DNA from: an uncultured cyanobacterium
Lineage (GTDB): Bacteria > Cyanobacteriota > Cyanobacteriia > CACIAM-69d
NCBI GenBank assembly: GCA_937894105.1
Contig: CALCTI010000160.1
Location: 1-7,127, forward strand
Reading direction: 5' to 3'
DNA: 7,127 nucleotides
Part shown: in pieces, positions 1-6,148 of the stretch
Numbering within the stretch: the stretch's first letter is position 1
Layout: each line of letters opens with the position of its first letter
Notes under the pieces: model-generated
Seen by the model: only the letters and a program-made list of their open reading frames with translations
Told to the model about the DNA's origin: nothing
Databases searched by the model: none
Program-made: the position numbers and the translations under genes

Positions 1-75
1 TTCCTCCGCTGAGTCTTTTGCCCTGGGTGTTTCTCCTGCGTTCTAAGCAACCCTGGTGCCATTGGCGATCGCCCC

Positions 76-1632
76 TCAAGTGGCAGGCTTCAAGGGCAAC
101 ATCACCGTAAACGTGGTTCCCCGCCCCAACTCCGAGGTGCAAGAAATGGTACCTCCGTGGCGTTCTGTTACAACCCGATTGTCGATCGCCATCCCCAATC
201 CCGTCCCTTTTCCCACTATCTTAGTCGTAAAGAAAGACTCAAATAAACGTTCCCGCGTTTCGTCCGTCATCCCGAGCCCACTATCAGAAATTTCCACCAC
301 GACCCCATCATCTGTGCTGCTGGTAAGAATCGTAATTCTCCCCTGACAAGGCTCTGTTGAGCCCTCCGCCCTCTCCTCAATGGCGTCGATTGCATTGCTC
401 AAGATATTCATAAACACCTGGTTTAGCTGCCCGGCGTAACATTCCACCGCCGGCAGCTCCCCGTAATCCTTCACCACCTGAATTGAATGATTCTTCTTCA
501 GGCGACTTTTCAAAATCGTCAACGTATCATTCAACTGTCCATGCAAATCCACAGACTGTAGACGAGCCTCATCGGTGCGAGAAAACCGGCTCAGCGATTG
601 CACAATATCAATAATTTGCTGGGTACCGAGTCGCATTGAACCCAGCATTGCGGGAAAGTCTTCCTTAATAAAATCAAGCTCCACCTCCTCATGAAACTCT
701 TGAATCTCATCCGGGGGATCTGGGTAGTGCTGATCATACAAAGCCAGTACTTGAAGCACGTCCTTTAGATAGGTTTCTGCGTGGGATAAATTGCCGTTGA
801 TGAAGCCCACGGGATTGTTAATGTCATGGACAATCCCTGCGATCAGCTCCCCCAGGTCCGACATTTTTTCTGTTTGAATCAGCTGAGACTGAGCTTGCTG
901 CAACTCCTTTAGGGTTGTCTCCAACACTTGGCTTCGATGCTCTGCCTTTTCCTTCTCTTGCTGCAATTCTTGGGTGCGATCGCGCACCAACTGCTCCGCA
1001 CTGTCCTTTGCTTCCTGTAATTCCTGAGTGCGATCGCGAACCCGCAGCTCCAGCGCATTATTCAGCTCTTGCATCGCCACTTCATTTCTACGCTGCACAA
1101 TCGCCCCACCAATGCTGCCTCCCACCGCGAGCAGAGCGGCCTGTTCTGCTTCATTCCAAATCCGCTTTTGGTGGCAATCATCAAAGCCAATAAACCCCCA
1201 AAACACCTCCCGCAGCATAATGGGCACCAGCAAAATCGACTGAATACCCAGGGATGCTAAATAAATACGCGCACTGTCCGGCAAATTATCAATTAAATCC
1301 GCAAAGACCTCGCCCCGTTTCAGCACGCGATACATCTCGGGGAAAAAGTTGCTGTAGGGCTGATTTTGTAGCTCCGGATCATCAATGGCAGGCAAAATAC
1401 CCACTGCCACCCACTCCCAGCGCTGGCTCATCGACTCCTCTTGCGTTTCAGGATGGGGATGATTTTCAAACAAATAAACCCGCTCCACTCCTGTCGCCTC
1501 TCCCAAGGCCGCCATTGACTGCTGCACAGCATCATGGTGGTCATTAAGGGTCAATAGCTTGTTCGCTGCGATCGCAATTCCCTTTAAAAGATCGCGGTTG
1601 GAGGCAAAAGCCTGCTTTTGGGGGGTGTTCAT
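76..1632 (-). CDS. GAF-domain sensor histidine kinase (downstream paralogue of a tandem pair)
   Basis: A soluble sensor kinase that should autophosphorylate on histidine and pass the phosphate to an unidentified response regulator. With the ATG at 1632 the protein is 518 residues. A GAF domain spans about residues 25-185 (note GFDDC near 149-153). A charged coiled coil follows at about 190-258. The phosphoacceptor H-box has H269 in VHDINNP. The HATPase domain has N413 in the N-box, D450 in DSGLG, the F-box FESFFTTK, and the G2 box GKGTGLG at 474-480, so all catalytic elements are present. No membrane segment or receiver domain is seen. An in-frame TTG at 1671 would add 13 residues. The ATG is preferred because the paralogue aligns from its own ATG, though neither start has a clear Shine-Dalgarno. 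It lies about 120 bp downstream of the other kinase in the same direction and is probably cotranscribed. The signal sensed by GAF is unknown. Confidence 0.9.
   Translation of the reverse strand: MNTPQKQAFASNRDLLKGIAIAANKLLTLNDHHDAVQQSMAALGEATGVERVYLFENHPHPETQEESMSQRWEWVAVGILPAIDDPELQNQPYSNFFPEMYRVLKRGEVFADLIDNLPDSARIYLASLGIQSILLVPIMLREVFWGFIGFDDCHQKRIWNEAEQAALLAVGGSIGGAIVQRRNEVAMQELNNALELRVRDRTQELQEAKDSAEQLVRDRTQELQQEKEKAEHRSQVLETTLKELQQAQSQLIQTEKMSDLGELIAGIVHDINNPVGFINGNLSHAETYLKDVLQVLALYDQHYPDPPDEIQEFHEEVELDFIKEDFPAMLGSMRLGTQQIIDIVQSLSRFSRTDEARLQSVDLHGQLNDTLTILKSRLKKNHSIQVVKDYGELPAVECYAGQLNQVFMNILSNAIDAIEERAEGSTEPCQGRITILTSSTDDGVVVEISDSGLGMTDETRERLFESFFTTKIVGKGTGLGMAIDNRVVTERHGGTISCTSELGRGTTFTVMLPLKPAT
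961..1068 (-). repeat. 54-bp internal tandem duplication in the coiled coil of the downstream kinase
   Basis: Units at 961-1014 and 1015-1068 match well over their first 38 bases or so, and each contains one GCGATCGC (976-983 and 1030-1037). In protein this gives VRDRTQELQ twice, 18 residues apart (about residues 198-206 and 216-224). The paralogous kinase has only one copy (HIP1 at 2730-2737). Eighteen residues equal five alpha-helical turns (a heptad plus a hendecad), so the extra unit can be added without breaking the helix phase. Confidence 0.75.
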
Positions 1633-1751
1633 GCTGGGGCACAACGTATTGAAAGGTTGCTGCTTGCCCAATACTGTAGCAACGAAATGCCTGTGCTTGG
1701 GGGCCGTTGATCAAACCATAACCATCAGCAGAGCATCCCAATGTCCCCATC

Positions 1752-3329
1752 TCAAGGGGATATGGCATTTGATAATTGCGTGGGCAACGTCACCGTAAAC
1801 GTAGTCCCCCGCCCCAACTCCGAGGTGCAGGAAATGCTTCCCCCGTGGCGTTCTGTTACAACCCGATGGGCGATTGCCATCCCCAACCCCGTCCCTTTTC
1901 CTACCGCTTTGGTGGTAAAAAACGGCTCAAATAACTTTTCCCGAGTTGCCACACTCATACCCGGTCCATTGTCGGCAATGGTGATCACCACCGTGCCATC
2001 TTGGAAACGAGTACAAATGCAAATCGTCCCTCGACAGTGACCACCGCGACACACTTCGTGGTGCTCCACTGCGCTGCGGCAAAAGGTTACATTATCTAAT
2101 CCTTGTCGAGCTGACGTCGGAGCCTCGTAAAGGGCATCAATGGCGTTGCTCAAAATATTCATAAACACCTGATTAAGCTGCCCGGCATAACACTCGATCA
2201 AGGGCAAATCCTGGTCGTAGTGTCTAACAACATGAATATCAAAATTTCCATTTAGACGCGTCTGCAAAATGGTCAGCGTGTCGTCTATTTGACCATGCAA
2301 ATCAATTTCCTGAAGATGAATTTCATCAGAACGGGAAAACGTTCTGAGGGATTTAATAATTTCAGCAATACGCCCTATGCCCATCGCCATTGAGCCGAGC
2401 ATCTCAGACACGTCCTCTTGAATAAAATCCAAATCGATTCTATTTCTTTCAGTTTCGATTGCTGGCGGGGAGTCCGGATAATGCTCTTCGTAAATACGTA
2501 TCAAATCGAACAAATCATCGAAGTAAGATTTTGTTAGTTTAAGATTGCCGCCAACGAAATTGATGGGATTGTTAATCTCATGGGCAATACTAGCCACAAG
2601 TTTTCCTAACGCAGACATTTTTTCTGTTTGAATAAGCTGAGACTGGGTATTTTTCAACTCCTGCAACGTTGACATCAAAACTATATTTTGATGTTCAGCG
2701 TCTTCCTTTTCCTGTTGTAATTCTTGGGTGCGATCGCAAACCCGTTTTTCTAACGTTTCGTTTAACTCTCGCATTTTAATTTCCCACCGACGCTGAACCA
2801 CGGATCCGCCAATACTTCCACCTAAAGCGAGCAATGCCGTTTGCTCTACATCAGTCCAAACGCGTTTACGGTGACAATCATCAAAGCCAATCAATCCCCA
2901 AAATTGATCGCGAATGATGATGGGAACAATCAAAATCGATTGAATATTTTGAGGTTCAAGCAATACACGCTCATTAGCAGGAAACTCTTCAACCAATCCT
3001 GATATGGTTGCCCCTGAGCTTAAACGGTTATACCAGCGCATCGAGAAGTTTTCATACTCCAAATTTTGAAGATCCGGATTGTCGAGCTCTGGCTTCACAT
3101 TAGGCGCAACCCACTCCCAACGTTGGCTAACCGCGACCTTTCCTGTTTCAGAGTGAGGGTGGTTTTCAAAAATATAAGTGCGGTCAACGTCTATGGTTTC
3201 CCCGAGGGCCGTTAAAGCTTGTTGTACCGCGTCATGATCATCAGAAATGGTTAAAAGTTTATTCGTGGCGATCGCAATGCCTTCTAAGAGGGCAAAACCG
3301 GTTTGGGTCGTAGCGATGGAGGCAACCAT
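1752..3329 (-). CDS. GAF-domain sensor histidine kinase (upstream paralogue, with insert in the ATPase domain)
   Basis: A soluble histidine kinase paralogous to the gene just downstream. From the ATG at 3329 it has 525 residues. A GAF domain spans about 20-178 (GFDDC near 148-152) and a shorter coiled coil runs to about 232. The H-box has H250 in IAHEINNP. The ATPase domain has the N-box around NILSNAIDA (392-399), DNGPG at 453-457, the F-box FEPFFTTK and the G2 box GKGTGLG at 477-483. A TTG at 3347 is an alternative start giving 531 residues; the ATG fits the alignment with the paralogue better, and no strong ribosome-binding site decides it. Between the N-box and the next strand it carries about 21-27 extra residues rich in Cys and His that the paralogue lacks. 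All kinase motifs are intact, so it is probably active. No receiver domain or partner regulator is visible. Its start region faces a 460-bp intergenic stretch that holds candidate regulatory structure. Confidence 0.9.
   Translation of the reverse strand: MVASIATTQTGFALLEGIAIATNKLLTISDDHDAVQQALTALGETIDVDRTYIFENHPHSETGKVAVSQRWEWVAPNVKPELDNPDLQNLEYENFSMRWYNRLSSGATISGLVEEFPANERVLLEPQNIQSILIVPIIIRDQFWGLIGFDDCHRKRVWTDVEQTALLALGGSIGGSVVQRRWEIKMRELNETLEKRVCDRTQELQQEKEDAEHQNIVLMSTLQELKNTQSQLIQTEKMSALGKLVASIAHEINNPINFVGGNLKLTKSYFDDLFDLIRIYEEHYPDSPPAIETERNRIDLDFIQEDVSEMLGSMAMGIGRIAEIIKSLRTFSRSDEIHLQEIDLHGQIDDTLTILQTRLNGNFDIHVVRHYDQDLPLIECYAGQLNQVFMNILSNAIDALYEAPTSARQGLDNVTFCRSAVEHHEVCRGGHCRGTICICTRFQDGTVVITIADNGPGMSVATREKLFEPFFTTKAVGKGTGLGMAIAHRVVTERHGGSISCTSELGRGTTFTVTLPTQLSNAISP
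2030..2110 (-). repeat. 81-bp in-frame palindromic insert inside the kinase ATP-binding domain
   Basis: The block is bounded by a perfect 7-bp inverted repeat, CTCGACA (2030-2036) and TGTCGAG (2104-2110). Inside it, CAGTGACCAC (2035-2044) pairs with GTGGT (2058-2062) plus CACTG (2067-2071), with a 4-nt bulge. The length is exactly 27 codons. It encodes about residues 407-434, containing C417, H423, H424, C427, H431 and C432. The paralogous kinase has only a short linker at this point, so this looks like an insertion that stayed in frame. It resembles in style the coding palindromic elements known from Rickettsia, but I cannot assign it to a named family. No target-site duplication is obvious. 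Confidence 0.55.
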
Positions 3330-3377
3330 GGATCGGCAAACTGACAAACGTAAAGTGTTGAAAGACGGTGACTTGGG

Positions 3378-3469
3378 TCTTAAATTAGATTGGCAGCAAT
3401 AATAAAAGCGGGACGTTTGCTGCGGTATCCATCAAAGTTTGTACCAGTGTGATGGCTGCCAATTTAAGA
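3378..3469 (-). promoter_or_regulatory. Structured inverted-repeat block upstream of the first kinase gene
   Basis: The outer arms are TCTTAAATT (3378-3386) with AATTTAAGA (3461-3469), and GGCAGC (3392-3397) with GCTGCC (3455-3460), separated by a 5-nt bulge. Inside lie GCAGCAA (3393-3399) with TTGCTGC (3417-3423), and CCATCA (3429-3434) with TGATGG (3450-3455). The GCAGCAA pairing competes with the GGCAGC pairing, so two folds are mutually exclusive. The block lies 48-140 nt before the ATG of the kinase at 1752-3329 and may be in its mRNA leader. It could instead be a small dispersed element. Role is inferred only from position and pairing. Confidence 0.4.
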
Positions 3470-3554
3470 TTATGTGAAACTTGTAATTCCGTTATACACG
3501 CTAAATGTTTCCTCGTTGGGGCTTCGATTTAATTTGAGTCAAAGAGGAGCGCAA

Positions 3555-3578
3555 ATGACAGAATCAGTAACAAATTAA
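3555..3578 (+). other. Seven-codon minigene-like ORF with a good ribosome-binding site
   Basis: The plus strand reads ATG then six sense codons and TAA (MTESVTN). It is preceded by AGAGGAG, with 5 nt between AGGAG and the ATG. It sits in a non-coding stretch and runs opposite to every other gene here. It could be a leader peptide, the stub of a lost gene, or chance. No downstream plus-strand gene supports a leader role. Confidence 0.2.
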
Positions 3579-3603
3579 CCTGGTATTTTTTACCTTTTCA
3601 TTA

Positions 3604-3693
3604 TACCAATTCTCTAAATCAAAGGGACATTTGAAACCCTTGAAAGCCAGTTTTAGCGGGAATCTGACATCTTTCTAGATTGAAGAATTGGTA
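3604..3693. mobile_element. 90-bp MITE-like element with perfect terminal inverted repeats
   Basis: The ends are TACCAATTCT (3604-3613) and AGAATTGGTA (3684-3693), exact reverse complements; the match extends one more base outwards to 11 bp. The element is flanked on both sides by TTA (3601-3603 and 3694-3696), as a short target duplication would leave. It encodes no protein and lies about 95 bp beyond the stop of radA. Non-autonomous elements with TACCAATTC-type ends are familiar in cyanobacteria, but the parent transposase cannot be named from this copy. Confidence 0.6.
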
Positions 3694-3788
3694 TTAGCCA
3701 CATCGTGTGTGGATATTGGGTGTCGATTACGCCCCACAAGCTGGGTTAAAGCTCATCGCCATAGATTAATGTTGTGCGAGGCTGCCCA

Positions 3789-5279
3789 TTATTCATTTTC
3801 TGATAATGCCGTTGTGTCTTGGGCAGATCCCAGGGCAGTGGCTACCGCGTCGATTAAGCGAGACACCGTGATCACCTCAAGATCAGCGATCGCCTCCCCC
3901 TGACCTTTGGGCACCATTGCCCGACGAAATCCCAACTTTGCCGCCTCTTTTAAACGCATTTCCATTTGGGAAACGGGGCGCACCTGTCCCCCCAGCCCCA
4001 CTTCGCCAATCAGCACCGTACCCGGATCCACCAGGCGATCGCGAAAGCTCGCCACCAGGGCAACAGCGACTCCCAAATCGGCCGCAGGCTCCTCCACGCT
4101 GAGCCCGCCGGAGGTGGACACATAAGCATCGAGGCGGGACAGGGGAATACCCAGGCGTTTTTCTAGCACAGCGAGGATTTGCAGCAGGCGGTTGTAGCCC
4201 ACCCCAGTGGTGACGCGGCGGGGGGAGCTGTAGCTGCTGGGGCTTACCAGGGCTTGCAGCTCGGCGACGATGGGGCGGGTGCCTTCGCAGGCGACGATAT
4301 TGGCGGTGCCGGATACCCGTTCTTCGCGCTCGCCCAGGAACCGCGCCGCCGGGTTGGACACTTCTCGCAGCCCCCGCTCCACCATTACAAAAACCCCCAG
4401 CTCCTGGGTGGCTCCAAAGCGATTTTTCACCGATCGCAGCAATCGAAAACTGGCAAAGCGATCCCCTTCGAAATACAGCACCGTGTCTACCAAATGCTCC
4501 AGCACTTTGGGACCAGCGATCGCCCCTTCTTTGGTCACGTGCCCCACAATTAACAGGGTAATTTCCTCCCGTTTTGCCAGGCGCATCAGGGCGGCGGTGC
4601 ATTCGCGCACCTGGGCAACGGAACCGGGTGCTGACGTAAGGGATGCAAAAAATAGTGCCTGAATACTGTCAATAATAGCCACCGTTGGACCGAGATTTTC
4701 TAACTCTAAAAGAATGGTTTCCAAGTCCGTTTCCGGCAAAATATAAAGCTGTTTCGGTGAGTTTTGACCTGCATCTTTATCGTTATTTTTTGCAGGTTTA
4801 CGATTGGCTGAAACACCCAAACGTTGGGCGCGCAATTTAATTTGTTGTCCCGATTCTTCGGCACAAACGTACAGAACTGGGGTGCGGTGGGCGATCGCCT
4901 GGGCCGTTTGCAACAGCAGAGTAGATTTCCCGATGCCCGGATTGCCACCGATTAACACCAAAGCTCCTGGCACAATGCCACCGCCGAGCACTCGATCTAA
5001 TTCCGCAAACCCCGACGAAAAACGTACCTGTTTCCGCTCGGTAATATCATCCAAGGGCTGAGCCGCGATCACCGATTTAGACGCCTTTTTGGATCGTTTT
5101 CGTCGACTTGGTCCGCGGCTGTCCAGGGCCGCCGAGGTTTTAATTTGACTGGGGGCAGGGGCGATCACCTCTTCCACCAGGGATCCAAAAGTCCCGCAGC
5201 CAGGGCACTTACCAAACCAGCGCACCTCAATATTGCCGCAATCGCTACATACCCACTGGGATGACTTGCCCTTTGCCAC
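3789..5279 (-). CDS. radA: DNA repair protein RadA (Sms)
   Basis: RadA is a RecA-related ATPase that helps process recombination intermediates and drives branch migration, acting in the cytoplasm on DNA. From the GTG at 5279 the protein has 496 residues. A four-cysteine zinc finger lies at the N-terminus (C11, C14, C25, C28). A basic linker (about 55-70) precedes the ATPase core, with Walker A GGNPGIGKST at 111-120 and Walker B IIDS at 202-205. The RadA-specific KNRFG motif is at 285-289. The C-terminal Lon-like domain runs from about 375. A hydrophilic insert at about 158-178 (rich in N, K and D) looks like a lineage-specific loop. The GTG at 5279 is chosen because AGGAG lies 7 nt upstream and the resulting N-terminus (MAKGKSSQWVCSDCG) matches the family. 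A GTG at 5297 would add 6 residues and overlaps the stop of the preceding small ORF as GTGA. Confidence 0.96.
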   Translation of the reverse strand: MAKGKSSQWVCSDCGNIEVRWFGKCPGCGTFGSLVEEVIAPAPSQIKTSAALDSRGPSRRKRSKKASKSVIAAQPLDDITERKQVRFSSGFAELDRVLGGGIVPGALVLIGGNPGIGKSTLLLQTAQAIAHRTPVLYVCAEESGQQIKLRAQRLGVSANRKPAKNNDKDAGQNSPKQLYILPETDLETILLELENLGPTVAIIDSIQALFFASLTSAPGSVAQVRECTAALMRLAKREEITLLIVGHVTKEGAIAGPKVLEHLVDTVLYFEGDRFASFRLLRSVKNRFGATQELGVFVMVERGLREVSNPAARFLGEREERVSGTANIVACEGTRPIVAELQALVSPSSYSSPRRVTTGVGYNRLLQILAVLEKRLGIPLSRLDAYVSTSGGLSVEEPAADLGVAVALVASFRDRLVDPGTVLIGEVGLGGQVRPVSQMEMRLKEAAKLGFRRAMVPKGQGEAIADLEVITVSRLIDAVATALGSAQDTTALSENE

Positions 5280-5286
5280 GTTGCTA

Positions 5287-5291
5287 CTCCT
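5287..5291 (-). promoter_or_regulatory. Ribosome-binding site deciding the radA start
   Basis: AGGAG on the minus strand, 7 nt before the GTG at 5279. It lies downstream of the alternative GTG at 5297, so it can serve only the shorter start. It falls just after the stop of the small upstream ORF, an arrangement compatible with translational coupling. Confidence 0.65.
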
Positions 5292-5293
5292 GC

Positions 5294-5425
5294 TCACTGC
5301 TTTGGTGATAACAACTGATGGCGATTCCAGGCAAGATTATGCATAAAATTGACAATAAAAAGCCAGAGAAGTGTGAAAACTCCTCCGGCAAAAATATAAA
5401 CCCCAATTAAATTTCCCAGTGCCAA
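5294..5425 (-). CDS. Small single-helix membrane protein upstream of radA
   Basis: An open frame too short for usual gene calling. From TTG at 5425 it encodes 43 residues: a hydrophobic stretch at about residues 6-28 (including GVYIFAGGVFTLLWLFIVNF), then a polar, amphipathic tail (NFMHNLAWNRHQLLSPKQ). The composition is protein-like, with one clean membrane helix and a basic C-terminus. The TGA stop (5294-5296) overlaps a GTG and precedes the radA start by 14 nt, so the two are very likely cotranscribed. The start is uncertain: there is no in-frame ATG before the helix, only TTG or rarer codons, and no clear ribosome-binding site. Size and topology resemble the small cyanobacterial thylakoid subunits. 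The NDH-1 subunit NdhP (about 40-45 residues, one helix) is a candidate I cannot confirm. Confidence 0.5.
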   Translation of the reverse strand: MALGNLIGVYIFAGGVFTLLWLFIVNFMHNLAWNRHQLLSPKQ

Positions 5426-5455
5426 ACTGTTAGAAATTATCGATTTTTTTGGCGA

Positions 5456-6142
5456 CTACGGAGCGATGACAATGTCCTCGTCCAGGGTGACATTGAGGTT
5501 GGTTTCCGGCTCCACCACAATCACGTCAACGCTATTGCGCCCAAAGAATCGCTGCACCAGGCTTAGAATGCCGCCCGCCGCCGTACCCATCAACAGGTCC
5601 TCCGTGGCAATGACGCGATCGCCCGTCACCGCCGAAATTGCCGCTGCTGCCGCCGTGCCGATCGCCGCATTTTTCAGCAACCTTCCCCAGTTCGCCCCTT
5701 CGCGAATGGTTTGGTTAGTTTCAATAATGTCCGATTTGGCAACGATGCTCTGCTCAGAGCCGTCGGGCGCAATCAGCTTCTGGGCATAAAACCGGGTGGA
5801 ATTATCATCAACAGACCGGAATTCCCCTTGTACCTGACTGCCGCGTGGGATGAGCACCTGCCCGTCAGGGGTCGTAATATTGCTGGCGGTAACAAAGCTA
5901 ACGGGAACCGTATCCTCCGGCATCAGCACAATTTGATCGCGGGCGTAGGTCACCGGCAAGCTGGTGCCAGCGGCGAGGCGATAGTTACGAGGCGAAGCGT
6001 TGTAGCTGGCTACGTAGGAAGAATTGACGGCACTAACTCGACCTTCGCTACGGAGAGCTTGGTATAAAAAGGCTGCCACTTCCGCGCGGGTGGCGATCCG
6101 TCCCGGGATGAGGAAGCTAAGGCTGGGATAGTTGACCACCAT
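5456..6142 (-). CDS. C-terminal fragment of the SLH protein (end of SLH3 plus conserved C-terminal domain)
   Basis: Starting at the ATG at 6142, two codons after the TAG, this open frame has 228 residues. The first 35 or so finish SLH3 (YPSLSFLIPGRIATRAEVAAFLYQAL). A region with PRGSQVQGEF (about 99-108) and EGANWGRLLKNAAIG (148-162) follows, then a small-residue-rich segment (GTAAAAAISAV, 162-172). The C-terminus is a strand-like tail (VIVVEPETNLNVTL). It lacks a signal peptide and has no Shine-Dalgarno, so independent expression would put it in the wrong compartment. It is best treated as the tail of the interrupted gene. Its TAG stop is 30 bp before the small ORF, with no terminator hairpin seen between them. 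Confidence 0.45.
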   Translation of the reverse strand: MVVNYPSLSFLIPGRIATRAEVAAFLYQALRSEGRVSAVNSSYVASYNASPRNYRLAAGTSLPVTYARDQIVLMPEDTVPVSFVTASNITTPDGQVLIPRGSQVQGEFRSVDDNSTRFYAQKLIAPDGSEQSIVAKSDIIETNQTIREGANWGRLLKNAAIGTAAAAAISAVTGDRVIATEDLLMGTAAGGILSLVQRFFGRNSVDVIVVEPETNLNVTLDEDIVIAP

Positions 6143-6145
6143 GCC

Positions 6146-6148
6146 CTA
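6146..6148 (-). other. Premature TAG codon in the SLH gene
   Basis: The minus strand reads GCC ACG GAT TAG GGC ATG GTG. The stop splits a continuous SLH domain, and the frame is unchanged on either side. A single C to T change from CAG (Gln) would explain it. It lies 14 bp from a HIP1 palindrome (6162-6169), probably by coincidence. Confidence 0.8.

Larger units (their letters stand above)
3330..3788. other. Intergenic region between radA and the kinase pair
   Basis: About 460 bases with no convincing gene. Its content is the inverted-repeat block 3378-3469, the minigene 3555-3578, a small palindrome GGTA-N5-TACC at 3582-3594, the MITE-like element 3604-3693, and a short hairpin CCACA/TGTGG near 3698-3712 without a U-run. 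It contains no GCGATCGC copy, unlike the flanking genes. The kinase promoter should lie here on the minus strand; TATAAC-like and CATAAT-like hexamers exist but none has a convincing -35 partner. Confidence 0.6.

Noticed and set aside
1..62. Minus-strand open frame running off the left edge (MAPGLLRTQEKHPGQKTQRR), starting 13 bp after the kinase stop.
   Set aside because: Only 20 codons are visible, there is no ribosome-binding site, and the residues match no family I recognise. A real downstream gene cannot be excluded.
56..346. Plus-strand ORFs at 56-346 and 1741-2040 that look like homologues of each other.
   Set aside because: They are antisense to the conserved 3' ends of the two kinase genes, so their similarity simply mirrors the kinase duplication.
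3883..4602. 239-codon minus-strand open frame inside radA.
   Set aside because: It is an out-of-frame shadow of radA, with Gly/Arg/Pro-rich composition typical of a GC-rich alternate frame. The real frame has all RadA motifs.
4179..4662. Plus-strand ORFs of 124 and 130 codons opposite radA.
   Set aside because: They overlap each other and are antisense to a strongly conserved gene; no domain, no ribosome-binding site.
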